A stretch of DNA of 50,656 bases from Methylococcaceae bacterium. GTDB lineage: Bacteria; Pseudomonadota; Gammaproteobacteria; Methylococcales; Methylomonadaceae. Every line of letters starts with the position of its first letter. Position 1 is the stretch's first letter. Shown here piece after piece: positions 28,301 through 35,406 of this stretch. The stretch spans positions 1-50,656 of the forward strand of contig DAOUSN010000015.1 of NCBI GenBank assembly GCA_030627205.1, in the 5' to 3' direction. Under the pieces are notes generated by a model that was given only the letters and a program-made list of their open reading frames with translations, ran no database searches and was not told the DNA's origin. The translations under genes and the position numbers were made by a program.

Positions 28301-28324
28301 TTTTCCATTTTGACTAGTTTTCAT
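22349..28324 (-). CDS. TpsA giant exoprotein: filamentous-haemagglutinin-type N-terminus with GLUG, MBG, WD40-like and caspase domains
   Basis: A 1991-residue secreted protein. The 42-residue extended signal peptide ends IWA. The TPS secretion domain (about 43-300) contains NPNG near 125. GLUG repeats (about 651-755), MBG/YDG-type domains (about 811-1058), a Pro-rich stalk (about 1065-1185, PPVxI repeats), an acidic Asn-rich linker (about 1230-1255), a WD40-like propeller (about 1265-1575), an Ig-like segment (about 1640-1735, RGGGINQINVYHNRRLL) and a C-terminal caspase (peptidase C14) domain (about 1741-1985) follow. The dyad is intact: His1819 in YLAGHGLV and Cys1872 in MVDSCYSGA. A GTG 30 bases upstream (28354) is in frame, but the ATG at 28324 has GAG nearby and gives a normal signal. 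The gene is convergent with tpsB, 7 bases apart. The target of the protease is unknown; it could be a secreted effector or an adhesin processed by its own protease. Confidence 0.9.
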   Translation of the reverse strand: MKTSQNGKVINLKLALFYFSSLLMCKKLLIIGLMSCSSVIWALPTGEQLITGQISVNRTGTGQMKINQTSQRAIINWDNFSINAGERVDIQQPSLNAALLNRVLGNNISTIRGQLNANGQVFLLNPNGVLFSKSAQVDVGGLIASTHSISNLDFLKGNYHFTQGDVLGTVRNQGSIKVAKGSVVALMGARVINEGTIDSFGGTTALVAGKTIDLDFEGHGLLGVKVSAAAFNAEIINKGAIIAEGGRVVLTAKAVDTLMNTVLSSEGLIQARSLVERDGEIILDGGEHGITEVSGQLDTSGQASGGKITVTGEDVFINSEAILSVQALNQGTAGSINILGNMESGTAAIAGKLDASAFNKAKGGFIETSAAKVNIADSAEITTLAANGHNGQWLIDPFDFTVGSAIGDDITGLALSTALGNSDVTIETDATSANCTGAVCGSGNSSGNGDIFIKDIVNWSANTLTLSAFRNININADLNGNDLTLNADGFINTFNPVTINGIFTLASGTWQQVNAILPNFSAHDFRINNGSTFIRVLSGTGTSANPYQLDDIYGVQGIGSSAGMLDSSYKLNNDINASGTINWNSGDGFLPIGHFTFPIYKTTDTFTGTFDGQSNIITKLVINTSDFRVGLFGNNIGTIRNIGLESYNIRGDNFVGGLVGYNNNGGTINNAYATGAVEGLDQVGGFVGYNEGTINNTYATGTVKGVNQVGGLVGTNNGIINNSYSTSNVSGSGSSIDGLVGLNSGGGTITGSFWSSSTTNTGQGGIQKNSSEIMEENTFTNWSISNIGGNSDIWRIYEGKTAPLLRSFLEPATVTANDDSKTYNSLVYSGGNGIINNISGSLLGTVTYEGNSQTAINTGAYDITPAGLYSKQQGYDINFVSGTLNITPKQLTTTLTALNKVYDGNITATPTLTITGGLIGTETVTATANGVFNSKDVSTANLVTLNNPTLIDGTGLASNYSLNTGQTIAANITPATLIYISENKERFFGQDNPIFTGTVEGFINGESLTAVTSGTANFTSLADSSSGVGNYNIDGSGLSANFNNYTFIQANSNATALKIIPKIINPPIEIDPPIEIEPPVEPLVEIKPPIVIDLPKIIETPVKVEPPVAVDLPKIIEPPVVIKPPVVIDLPKIIEPPVAIEPPVEPSVEIKPLVAIDLPKIIESPVEIKPPVAIEPTVELASPVLVKDNRNLQSQLSILQTNTPSPFITSNTNKDDNFSDLNINDDFTDIPCNENNENNENNENNSDDKDDYCDEENIKPVLVVKNKAGSVKHLKISSNKQFLSLLLEDGTTRVWDFNLGKQRTINANNKHQTNISRVNAKGNLLYIANKTGINAYDVLSSTIEATINIPNINQFVSSSDSSLLLISVQNMLSLWSPLKNKKQWQLPYQRGTVIKLLLSNNNHYGAILSSQSGSYEITADLPIKKITDTVDIIDLSTGKIIKSLPKLGKDIIYMKFKDNDTLQLALNNGKILEWSFNKNNNTQKTMADFLETITTIDIVNETYSYILKDGSVRVSDNQGNIQLSIQNEKNPFQNVFLLKKGKKLLTVMKSGELSLWDIASNKKILHLFSTQQGWTVMDAYGRFDTSESALENFTWLANEEDIPLDSFSENYYEPGLLANILHNKDFLNKTPHVVRAGITLPPKIKLQLITSPIKTDQVILQADVYNRGGGINQINVYHNRRLLTHENRVITQNDTEHQILTLKVTPTTGKNTLKVIASNDMGIENSSTELNFDGKTKAYVSTLRLLTVGINQYSDPKLNLDYSVADANAIKEVITNNAKIDVNKHLINEMATKPKILAELKDLSQGKQNDILVIYLAGHGLVIGKEWYFLPYETTLQPTLEKIASTGITSKELKNIFKQSKIQHIFLMVDSCYSGASIDDFNKLKNGQQHFTRQLSRLLGITVITSSKKNQESTESKSLGHGVFTYLMIQELQKKMASNIITAHNTAKSISKAFPIFSKKYLNSSQRQEPVIYTNGNDFMLTEILKKSNTP
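24592..24627 (-). repeat. Four tandem 9-bp units in the acidic linker of the exoprotein
   Basis: Four perfect copies of TATTTTCAT on the plus strand (24592-24600, 24601-24609, 24610-24618, 24619-24627), encoding ENN-type triplets on the minus strand. The unit is a multiple of three, so copy-number changes alter linker length without breaking the frame. Confidence 0.85.
24780..25140 (-). repeat. Degenerate coding repeats of the Pro-rich stalk
   Basis: Imperfect in-frame repeats encoding patterns such as PPVxIxPP and VIDLPKIIEPPV. The recurring unit (ATTATTTTAGGTAAATCTA with variants, plus strand) appears five or six times. It encodes a flexible or extended stalk between the MBG domains and the propeller, and may vary in length between strains. 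Confidence 0.75.
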
Positions 28325-28364
28325 AATGTACTCTAGTTTTTTTGTGTGAAACACTATATAACGT

Positions 28365-28393
28365 ATTATAATATCACATTATTTTTCTGAATA
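28365..28393 (-). promoter_or_regulatory. Possible promoter of the exoprotein gene
   Basis: On the minus strand a TATAAT box at 28370-28365 lies about 41 bases before the ATG at 28324. A poor -35 candidate (TTCAGA or similar, near 28392-28387) is 16 bases upstream. The assignment rests mainly on the -10 box in an AT-rich region, so it is weak. Confidence 0.3.
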
Positions 28394-28480
28394 ATCAATG
28401 GTAAACAATAGAAACAAGGGAAATAAAACAAGGGACCAAGGTTGTTAATTTTTAGCGTTCATGGATTATAAAAATAGAAG

Positions 28481-28570
28481 TTAAAGGGGTAAGTATTAAT
28501 TATATTCAATTAATAACTAGCGAAAAGTTGGATTTTACAGTGGTAATTTAATTAATACCAACCCCTTTAT
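28481..28570. repeat. Imperfect 22-bp inverted repeat pair, 46-base spacer
   Basis: The arms 28481-28502 and 28549-28570 match at 19 of 22 positions in inverted orientation (AAAGGGGT near the outer end, TATTAATTA at the inner end). It could be a small non-autonomous mobile element or a long stem. The right arm lies at the point where the reading frame of the following gene becomes open (28556). Confidence 0.55.
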
Positions 28571-28624
28571 TCCCTAATTAACACCGACCCTGTATTAGCT
28601 TGTTTTATTGGTGCTTTGGATGTA

Positions 28625-29305
28625 ATGAATGGTACTTGTACGATTGTAGATAATGGGACTATTAAAATCATGAATACTGTCAGAGGAGCAACAGGCGATT
28701 ATAACTTTTTTGAAGCATTAGGCATGATGCTGGGACATTTAGCTTCTGATTTTAATGCCCCTTCTGCAATAGGCAATAGAGGAATGGGGATTCCTGCGCC
28801 TTTAATGGGATTGTTTGGAGCGTTGAAAGGTGTCAAGGTAAATAATAAAGATATAGCTAATCTTGCAGAATATATGTATGCGAAAGGTTATGATACTAGG
28901 CATTTTGTCACTATGTCTATTCCCGTTTTAATAAATGAAATTTTGATTAGAGTTTTGTATATCATAAAAGAAATGCAATATAACAACCGTGATTTTTTTG
29001 AGGTTTTTAAAGAAACATTACCTTTTAATTTATCACCACGCTTTAGAATGGTTTTAAATATATCTTATGGAACTATGGTTGCTATTAATACAGGAAAGGT
29101 GGTAATAACAGATAATATATTAAATGCTAACTATGCAATGTGGTTAGCTTTTACATGGCATACATTCCATTCTATGTATTGGTTAGTTTGGGCTAAAAAT
29201 ACTGAATTACAAAAATATATTGATGATGAACTTGCTAAAGAATTGAGTGATTTACAGTTAAAAATAGATAATTTAGCTAAAGATGTTGAGTCTTTAAAAA
29301 TTTAA
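28625..29305 (+). CDS. Hypothetical protein, possibly 5'-truncated
   Basis: I do not recognise this protein. From the ATG at 28625 it has 226 residues: a soluble-looking first part (GHLASDFNAPSAIGNRGMGI), two hydrophobic helices (SIPVLINEILIRVLYII near 98-114 and WLAFTWHTFHSMYWLVW near 177), and a charged coiled-coil tail (LQLKIDNLAKDVESLK). The frame is open back to 28556 and the added residues (INTDPVLACFIGALDV) look like protein, so the original start may have been lost to the inverted-repeat element just upstream. GGA at 28618-28620 is a weak ribosome site. A membrane-associated role is possible; no function can be assigned. Confidence 0.5.
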   Translation: MNGTCTIVDNGTIKIMNTVRGATGDYNFFEALGMMLGHLASDFNAPSAIGNRGMGIPAPLMGLFGALKGVKVNNKDIANLAEYMYAKGYDTRHFVTMSIPVLINEILIRVLYIIKEMQYNNRDFFEVFKETLPFNLSPRFRMVLNISYGTMVAINTGKVVITDNILNANYAMWLAFTWHTFHSMYWLVWAKNTELQKYIDDELAKELSDLQLKIDNLAKDVESLKI

Positions 29306-29315
29306 AATTATTCAT

Positions 29316-29579
29316 CTAAATGGCAATTTCTCGTTCCCAAGCTCCAGCTTGTCGTTTTGTTTGTAATTCATTAAAACGTTGTTGTGTTGTTGTGGGCAAT
29401 CCTTGGTTAATTTTTAGGATTAATTCGCTTTCTTGTTTTGGGGAATTTGCGGTTTTACGGTGCGCTTGTAATGAAATGACTTCAGCTGTGAGTTTTTCTA
29501 ATTCAGAAGTATCAAGTTGTTTGACTACGTTAAGCAGTTAGTTAAAGGCGAGTTCTGTTTTTATTTGTAGGACAGACAT
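29316..29579 (-). pseudogene. Broken small gene with internal stop
   Basis: Read on the minus strand from the ATG at 29579, this encodes MSVLQIKTELAFN, then a TAA at 29540-29538 (codon 14, one base from CAA Gln), then about 73 codons of protein-like sequence (LLNVVKQLDTSELEKL and later QGLPTTTQQRFNELQTKRQA) ending at a TAG. From memory this resembles a family of small hypothetical proteins of about 130-150 residues in methanotrophs and cyanobacteria, whose C-terminal part is missing here. It therefore looks doubly damaged: a nonsense change and a 3' truncation. The plus-strand frame over the same bases is only a shadow. Confidence 0.6.
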
Positions 29580-29841
29580 TTTAATAATCCTTGCTGTTGT
29601 GTTTTGAGTAATAATTCATAAAAGCAACCTAATATAATGCCAGAATCTTGCTGAAATATTTTTCACAAACAAAGCGTTTTATAAAAAATATTCACAGCTT
29701 GTATACTCATCTAATAAACCGAGTATATTATCTAAAGTCAGTGATAAATCACTTATTAAGCCCTTATACCATTTTAAAAATGTCGTTAAATAGCTGTATT
29801 AAAGCTTTAGTAAATCCAAATTAAAGCGTAAATATATTTTT
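29580..29841. other. AT-rich intergenic region, nothing assigned
   Basis: Together with the pseudogene, this makes up a 536-base gap between intact genes. It holds a short dyad (AGTGAT / ATCACT, 29740-29753) and AT-rich runs. I see no gene, tRNA or convincing terminator. Confidence 0.5.
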
Positions 29842-32544
29842 TTAGGGAATAGAAAAAGAGCCAATGTTAGAATAATCGCTTTCCCCTAATTTATTATAAG
29901 CGGTTACAGCGACATAAAAAGCAGCACCTGAAGGTAACTCAATGGTAAATGCTGTTTGATTTTGCATATCAAAGTTGTCAATACTTTCAACCCCTGTATA
30001 AGGGATAGGCGCGTAATATAAGCGATAACCTGTTGCTTCAGACTGAGATTCCCAACTTACATTGACTGTTTTACCCTCAGTGGTTAAGTTTAATAATGGA
30101 TTTTGAAGATTACCGATTGAAGACGGACGTTTTCCAGACACATAAATTAATATTTGTGAAGAAAAAGGCGCAAGTACCATGCTTTCTCCTTTATCACGCC
30201 CCTCTAAATCTTTATAGACTGTCCCACTCAGACTCATTGTTTTTTCTTGTTCGGTAAAATTACTAAAAAGTACCGATTGTTTTTTAGCCTCATTTAAGGT
30301 GGCTGTCACTGCTTCAAAGCTTAACGCTGCTATTGTTAAGGTATCCGCGCCATTAGATCCTTCTTTAATTGATGAAAACGTTAAAACCATTTCATCCCTA
30401 TCATCAGCACCGATAAAAAATAGCTCATGCGATTTATTGGTTGAATTATAAGCCACTGTAATAGTGTCAAAACGTTTCCATGTCTTGCCTTTAGGGGCGT
30501 GATTAAGTTCAACACGTAAAGAACCCATTGCATTAGCCACCGCATTAAATTTTAAACGATAAACCTGATTTTTACGCACTACAAAACGATTACTATTTGG
30601 ATTTGTTTTTTTATTCGTTTCTAAAGCAATTTCAAATCCCGCTTTGGTTAATAAGTTTGTCTCTGTTACTTCAGAAACTTGGTAAACCTGAAGATTTAAA
30701 TCACAGTCTTTTGCATCTAGCTCATAATTGGGAAAAAGGCTTTTCCAACGTGCTAATGAATAGCTTTTATTATCCCGAACTAACATGGTTTTACCATAAG
30801 GATTACAGTAGCGTTTATTATTAAATGTTCCATGCTCGGCTTGCCCTGATAAAATCAAGCCTCTTTGATTGGGTTTTAGTGAAAAAAAAGTATTGCCTTC
30901 AATCACGTTTTTAGCTGATTGTGTCGATGTTCCCTGAATGATCATTTGCGGATCATTGTTAAAAACAATATTATTGCGAACGGTGGTATTTTTAAATTGG
31001 TTTAAACGAATGCCCACATCAGTATTATTAGCAATGGTATTGTCTTCAATAATATTGTCAATAAAGGCTCTATCTGAGCCAATTCCCATTCCATAACTGC
31101 TATGGTATTTACAAGGTGTACTATTTAAATTAGCACAGCCATTAGATTCATCAATATTGCCAACGCTGTCTAATAAAAAATTGCCACGAATAATATTAGC
31201 ATCCGAGCCAATATTCAGTGCGCCTCCATCATTAAGTAACGATAAGGCATTTCTCACTATATTATTTTCAACAAGATGATGACCTGCCGCTTTGAGATTA
31301 ATTCCATTCCATCCAGTGGTATTAATAGTATTTTGACGAATCGTTTGTCCTTTACCAAAGGCTTTAATCCCAATCCCGTAACAAACCCCTTCATAACGCT
31401 TACAGTAAAGCGGAAACATTGCCGTATTATTAATAATATTTTTTTCAACCCGACTATTTTGAACATCAAAATCATTCGGTCCATTTAATAATATCCCTTG
31501 ACTCAGTTGATTATTAAATGTATTGGTAGAAATTAAGTTATTAGCACTTTGCCAAACATATACGCCAACCATATTATATTCAAAATGACAGTTCCGAATC
31601 GTGACATTATCAGAAAAAGACACTTTAACGCCTTCAGAAATAAAATGACGAAAGGTTAAGTTTTCCACGGTATTATTATCTTCATGCCAAGAAAAATTAA
31701 CACCACGAAGGTAAGTCGAACCTTCAATTAATAAGGTATTAGGGTCTTGGTTATTACGAGGATAAAGGTAAACTTTTTTAGTTTTTGCATCGTAATACCA
31801 TTCGCCGGGATGATCTAATTCTTCCAATTTATCATCTAAAAAATAACCCCATTCTGGTAACTGGGTTTTTAAACCTATCGCATTAATTTGACCTGTTGCG
31901 GCTTTATAATCGGTTATTTTAAAAACTTTATAAAACCAACTATAGGTTCTAATCCGTAAGGTTGCGCCTTTCCAATACCCATCAGGTTTAGGATAGTCAA
32001 CTAAAGCAGAATCAGTAAACGCATCCTTGCCAGCACTGGCACCCACTTTCAGCCAATTTTTATCAGCAGGGGAGTCGACATTAGGATAACGGGCAATCGT
32101 CATGATTTTACCATTAACAAAAAGGTGTTCCAGCGTAGCTTCATTTCCCTTTGCATCGATAGTAATAAGGTTTGATACGTCAGCTTCATAAACAGCGGAA
32201 GATAATGCGTTATGGGTTGTCGGTTGCCAATTTGTGATTTGAACACTGCCTGAAATAACAGGATTTACGCCTTCTCCATACGCGCCATAAGTTAAGTCCG
32301 ATTGAAATTTACCCCCCGCACTAATAACCCCTCGAAATACTTCGCCTCGTTTGAAAAGAATCTGTGAATCAGCCGCAAATGTTTCTTGGTTGGCGCGATC
32401 TATCGTTTGCCAAGGTTGTTCTTGGCTACCATTATTAGCATCATTCCCCGTTAGACTAGAAACATAATAATTAGCACTATAAACGGGCAAAGATAGACCC
32501 ACTGCTAAATAAAAGAACACCTTTAAAAATGATTTATTTGACAC
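29842..32544 (-). CDS. Secreted right-handed beta-helix protein with C-terminal fibronectin type III domain
   Basis: A 900-residue exported protein. Residues 1-23 are a signal peptide (ending YSA). The start of the mature protein, YYVSSLTGNDANNGSQEQPW followed by QTI, is the common opening of pectate-lyase-like beta-helix proteins. Residues about 280-560 carry parallel beta-helix repeats rich in N-x-I and N-N-x-x patterns (NVTIRNCHFEYN, TIRQNTINTTG, NIIRGNFLLDS). Residues about 810-900 form a fibronectin type III domain. The start codon is GTG, supported by AGGAG 7-8 bases upstream. Likely a polysaccharide-binding or -cleaving surface protein; no catalytic residues can be named with confidence. 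Confidence 0.85.
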   Translation of the reverse strand: MSNKSFLKVFFYLAVGLSLPVYSANYYVSSLTGNDANNGSQEQPWQTIDRANQETFAADSQILFKRGEVFRGVISAGGKFQSDLTYGAYGEGVNPVISGSVQITNWQPTTHNALSSAVYEADVSNLITIDAKGNEATLEHLFVNGKIMTIARYPNVDSPADKNWLKVGASAGKDAFTDSALVDYPKPDGYWKGATLRIRTYSWFYKVFKITDYKAATGQINAIGLKTQLPEWGYFLDDKLEELDHPGEWYYDAKTKKVYLYPRNNQDPNTLLIEGSTYLRGVNFSWHEDNNTVENLTFRHFISEGVKVSFSDNVTIRNCHFEYNMVGVYVWQSANNLISTNTFNNQLSQGILLNGPNDFDVQNSRVEKNIINNTAMFPLYCKRYEGVCYGIGIKAFGKGQTIRQNTINTTGWNGINLKAAGHHLVENNIVRNALSLLNDGGALNIGSDANIIRGNFLLDSVGNIDESNGCANLNSTPCKYHSSYGMGIGSDRAFIDNIIEDNTIANNTDVGIRLNQFKNTTVRNNIVFNNDPQMIIQGTSTQSAKNVIEGNTFFSLKPNQRGLILSGQAEHGTFNNKRYCNPYGKTMLVRDNKSYSLARWKSLFPNYELDAKDCDLNLQVYQVSEVTETNLLTKAGFEIALETNKKTNPNSNRFVVRKNQVYRLKFNAVANAMGSLRVELNHAPKGKTWKRFDTITVAYNSTNKSHELFFIGADDRDEMVLTFSSIKEGSNGADTLTIAALSFEAVTATLNEAKKQSVLFSNFTEQEKTMSLSGTVYKDLEGRDKGESMVLAPFSSQILIYVSGKRPSSIGNLQNPLLNLTTEGKTVNVSWESQSEATGYRLYYAPIPYTGVESIDNFDMQNQTAFTIELPSGAAFYVAVTAYNKLGESDYSNIGSFSIP

Positions 32545-32720
32545 ACTATTACTCCTCTTATTATATAAAGTTAAACGGGTTATTTATTAAACTTTTAACC
32601 TTTACTCTTGCTATATTTTTTATTTTTTCTGAATCCATCCAGTATTTTTAACACGGATTATTTCATTTTTTGCTTGTGTATGTTTGTATTTAAGGCAACC
32701 TGAGTTCGGGATAAGCTATC

Positions 32721-32970
32721 TCAGAACAGATAATAAATCATTTCTTTGAATATTAATAGATGGTTTTTTTCTTGATACGAATAAGCAACTAAACTAGCAA
32801 CCATATAGTTAGATAATGAGCGATGCCTAGAATATTCTAACTGAAAAATATTTTTCAATTGGTCATTAATCGTTTCAATAATGCTACGTTTTCTAAGCAA
32901 TAATTTATCAAAAACCTGAATAATACGAGGTTTCATATTTTTTAAGCGTTGTAATCAAGAAAATGTCATC
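32721..32970 (-). mobile_element. IS982-family transposase remnant (C-terminal part, frameshifted)
   Basis: The 71-codon frame ending at 32721 contains LLLRKRSIIETINDQLKNIF, then QLEYSRHRSLSNYMVASLVAYSY, which is the conserved C-terminus of IS982 transposases including the Glu of the DDE triad. Upstream, the matching segment FLITTLK continues in another frame, with the shift at an A6 run (plus strand T6, 32938-32943). The N-terminal two thirds are absent, so the element is dead. The sequence AACCTGAGTTCGGGATAAG just beyond the stop (32697-32715) may be the old element end; no second inverted repeat was found. Confidence 0.75.
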
Positions 32971-32988
32971 AAATTTAGCTATTATTGA

Positions 32989-33225
32989 TGGCAATTGCTG
33001 CTAAAAAAAGTCGATAAAATAACCCATAAATTAGCGTTAAAATATCAAGTAAATTCAGCACAAGCGTTATCAAAAATGAAGCATCAACTAGTTATTTTAA
33101 TTTTGGAGGCTCACAAGGGAATTTTACAATTAATTAGACGAATTATTGACTATATATCAGTAGCTATAGAAGCCGTTAGAGATGGACGTTCTATGCCGAG
33201 GAGATTAAAAAAATATCAAGAATAA
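32989..33225 (+). CDS. Short basic ORF of unknown origin in IS debris
   Basis: A frame of about 78 codons open from 32989, with a TTG at 32995 as the only start candidate, encoding a helical, Lys/Arg-rich peptide (KLALKYQVNSAQALSKMKHQ and DGRSMPRRLKKYQE). It adjoins the IS982 remnant and has no ribosome site. It is probably a fragment of a transposase or another broken gene; I cannot name the family. Confidence 0.25.
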   Translation, partial: WQLLLKKVDKITHKLALKYQVNSAQALSKMKHQLVILILEAHKGILQLIRRIIDYISVAIEAVRDGRSMPRRLKKYQE

Positions 33226-33337
33226 TATTCATTTTACAGCCTATAAAAGTTCTTTATAATTAATATGTTATGATTAACTTACTGGCATTTACTCTGACCC
33301 TTTCCAACAATTAACTGTAACCCTAAAGGAATCTAGT

Positions 33338-35326
33338 TTATTCTGTTATTGACTGATAATCTTTTAAAGTCCAGTAGTGTTGATTATTTTTCTTACCTAC
33401 ATAACTCATTGCTGCCGAGTAAGCATTTTCTCCATTACTAATGAAGGGAATATTTATTCCAAGGTTGCTATCAACTATAGCAACACTATTATCTACATTG
33501 AGTATTGAAATGGGTTCTAATTGATTTAACTGCCATACTAGCTTTACCGAGTCTGATAATGTAAATTTTGCTAAATATTGCCCGTTCTCGTAATTAATTA
33601 AAGGGAAAAATAAACCCATATTATTATTTATATAAGCCTTAGAACTCCCTAATGACAATGGCATTTTTTTGATATTTTCTTTAATGCCCGTTTCTTGATC
33701 AGGTTCAACCTCCTTTAGCACATTGAGTATTGGCAAAATGGTCGCATCTCTTCCTTGAGTAAAACTTTGTTCTTCTACAATCACTCGATAAGCCTTATTT
33801 AACTGCAAAGCACGTTGTGGAGAAGCATATAAAAGCACCGATATATCTTCATGCAACTGCTCTAGCATGACCTTTTTTAAAACCTTGCCGGGGTTAAAAA
33901 ACTTTGCCTGTATTTCAGTGTTAGTCCTAAATTCATTGGCTGACTGATTTTTCTGTAAATAATAACTATATTCATATTCACCATCCTTACGTCTAGGCTC
34001 CGCAATTCCTTTTAAACCGTGCTGTGACCAATGAAACCAACCTTGTTGTGGGCTATTAAAGGGCATTTTTCTCTGAAAACTAAAAACACCATCAGTAATC
34101 GCACCAATGCCACTATGACAACCCGCACAAAAAACGAGTTCCTCAAAATTTTGCGGTCTTAATTCACCTTGGCTGTCTTCAATAAATGCAGCAAAAGCCC
34201 AACCTTGTCCATTACTAATGCCTGCTTCTGCATTACCTCGAAAAGTTCTAATTCGGTTAGGAAAATCATCTTTTTCTTTTGACTCAGCCGCCGCTTTAGC
34301 CTCTAATTTAGAATAATTTAACCAAAGTCGTTTTAACGCATAACGAACTTCTTTCATTCTTGCCGATAAAATATTATTACCATGTTCATCAACATCAATA
34401 TATCGAACTGTATGTAAAAACTCGGTGCCTTCTGGATATAAACCAGCAGCTAAATGCACTTGCCCCGATTTTTGTTGTGTATTTGCTGCGCCTACATACC
34501 ACATGTTTTTTTCTTTTAAAGGATGCCATTCATATTTTATTTTATGTGCAAGGCCTATTTTTCCATCCTTATCTAAATCAATATTACCTAGTTGCGCTTC
34601 ATCTACTGGCTCAATAGAAATATCTTGCTCTTTAATCATCGCTTCAACAATGGCTAAGTTGACTTTATATACCGTTAAATCTTCAATGCCATTTTGATTA
34701 GTACGAAAAGCCTCTGGGAGGCGAATCATCACATCATCAGTCGATCCATTAGTTGGCCAAAATGTTCCTAAATAAGGATAATATCCAAAAGTACGCCATC
34801 CAGTCAATTCACCTTTGAGATCATAATCAAATCCTTGCTCATCAAAGTTAAACCAAATATCAGGAGTAAAACCGCTCCATTGTCCATCGTGATTATAATC
34901 CCAGTTACTCGGAACATTAGCGAGTATGTTGCTAAGTTTTATCTCGCCTTGTTCATCAAAATAGTTACTTTGTCTAATATACTCAGTAATCGTTTGGTCA
35001 CTAATTTGTGCAACTTGCTCACTACGATCCTTGAATAGGTTTTTCCAGTGATTTTCACGAGCATCTTCAGGAAAACTATACGTTTCCTGTAAGTTTGCAT
35101 CATTCACATAATTAGGTCGATGTGAGTCAGTATGGCAAGCATAACAAGGGTTATAGGTTGTCTTATCGTCATCTTCTGTTTTGGTGTAACATTGAGGAGG
35201 GATATAAGCGACTTTATTCTTTAATGTCCGCGCTATAACATCAACTTCTTGAGCCAAAACTATGTTATTTAAAAAGATATAACTTAATAGCAAGCAGCTC
35301 ATATTTATTGGTTGTAAAAAAGTCAT
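33338..35326 (-). CDS. Exported diheme c-type cytochrome protein
   Basis: A 662-residue protein exported by a signal peptide (residues 1-25, ending VLA). Two haem-binding CxxCH sites are present: CYACH at 61-65 and CAGCH at 400-404. The region between has Asp-rich loops resembling calcium sites (DYNHDGQWSG and DLDKDGKIGL). I do not recognise a named family. Its size with few haems suggests a periplasmic or surface electron-transfer protein, or an oxidase- or peroxidase-like enzyme. AGGA precedes the start. It lies downstream of the PhoX-like gene, separated by a hairpin terminator, so its expression may be partly uncoupled. Confidence 0.82.
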   Translation of the reverse strand: MTFLQPINMSCLLLSYIFLNNIVLAQEVDVIARTLKNKVAYIPPQCYTKTEDDDKTTYNPCYACHTDSHRPNYVNDANLQETYSFPEDARENHWKNLFKDRSEQVAQISDQTITEYIRQSNYFDEQGEIKLSNILANVPSNWDYNHDGQWSGFTPDIWFNFDEQGFDYDLKGELTGWRTFGYYPYLGTFWPTNGSTDDVMIRLPEAFRTNQNGIEDLTVYKVNLAIVEAMIKEQDISIEPVDEAQLGNIDLDKDGKIGLAHKIKYEWHPLKEKNMWYVGAANTQQKSGQVHLAAGLYPEGTEFLHTVRYIDVDEHGNNILSARMKEVRYALKRLWLNYSKLEAKAAAESKEKDDFPNRIRTFRGNAEAGISNGQGWAFAAFIEDSQGELRPQNFEELVFCAGCHSGIGAITDGVFSFQRKMPFNSPQQGWFHWSQHGLKGIAEPRRKDGEYEYSYYLQKNQSANEFRTNTEIQAKFFNPGKVLKKVMLEQLHEDISVLLYASPQRALQLNKAYRVIVEEQSFTQGRDATILPILNVLKEVEPDQETGIKENIKKMPLSLGSSKAYINNNMGLFFPLINYENGQYLAKFTLSDSVKLVWQLNQLEPISILNVDNSVAIVDSNLGINIPFISNGENAYSAAMSYVGKKNNQHYWTLKDYQSITE

Positions 35327-35357
35327 TTTTAATTCCTAATTTTCGATTATCAAAAAA

Positions 35358-35380
35358 AAGAGGTTCTAAATGAACCTCTT
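35358..35380 (-). terminator. Rho-independent terminator after the PhoX-like gene
   Basis: A perfect 9-bp stem (AAGAGGTTC, 35358-35366, with GAACCTCTT, 35372-35380) and a 5-base loop. On the minus strand the stem runs into a tract of T residues (plus-strand A run, 35352-35358). It lies between the PhoX-like stop and the cytochrome start and should stop or attenuate transcription of the latter. Confidence 0.8.
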
Positions 35381-35406
35381 CTTTGATTTAGCTAATAAAA
35401 CCTTAA

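Noticed and set aside
29320-29541. Plus-strand frame of 73 codons
   Set aside because: The minus strand of the same bases gives a far more protein-like reading (the pseudogene at 29316-29579), so this is a shadow.
34360-34697. Two overlapping plus-strand frames
   Set aside because: They lie wholly within the cytochrome gene on the other strand and show no protein-like features or ribosome site.
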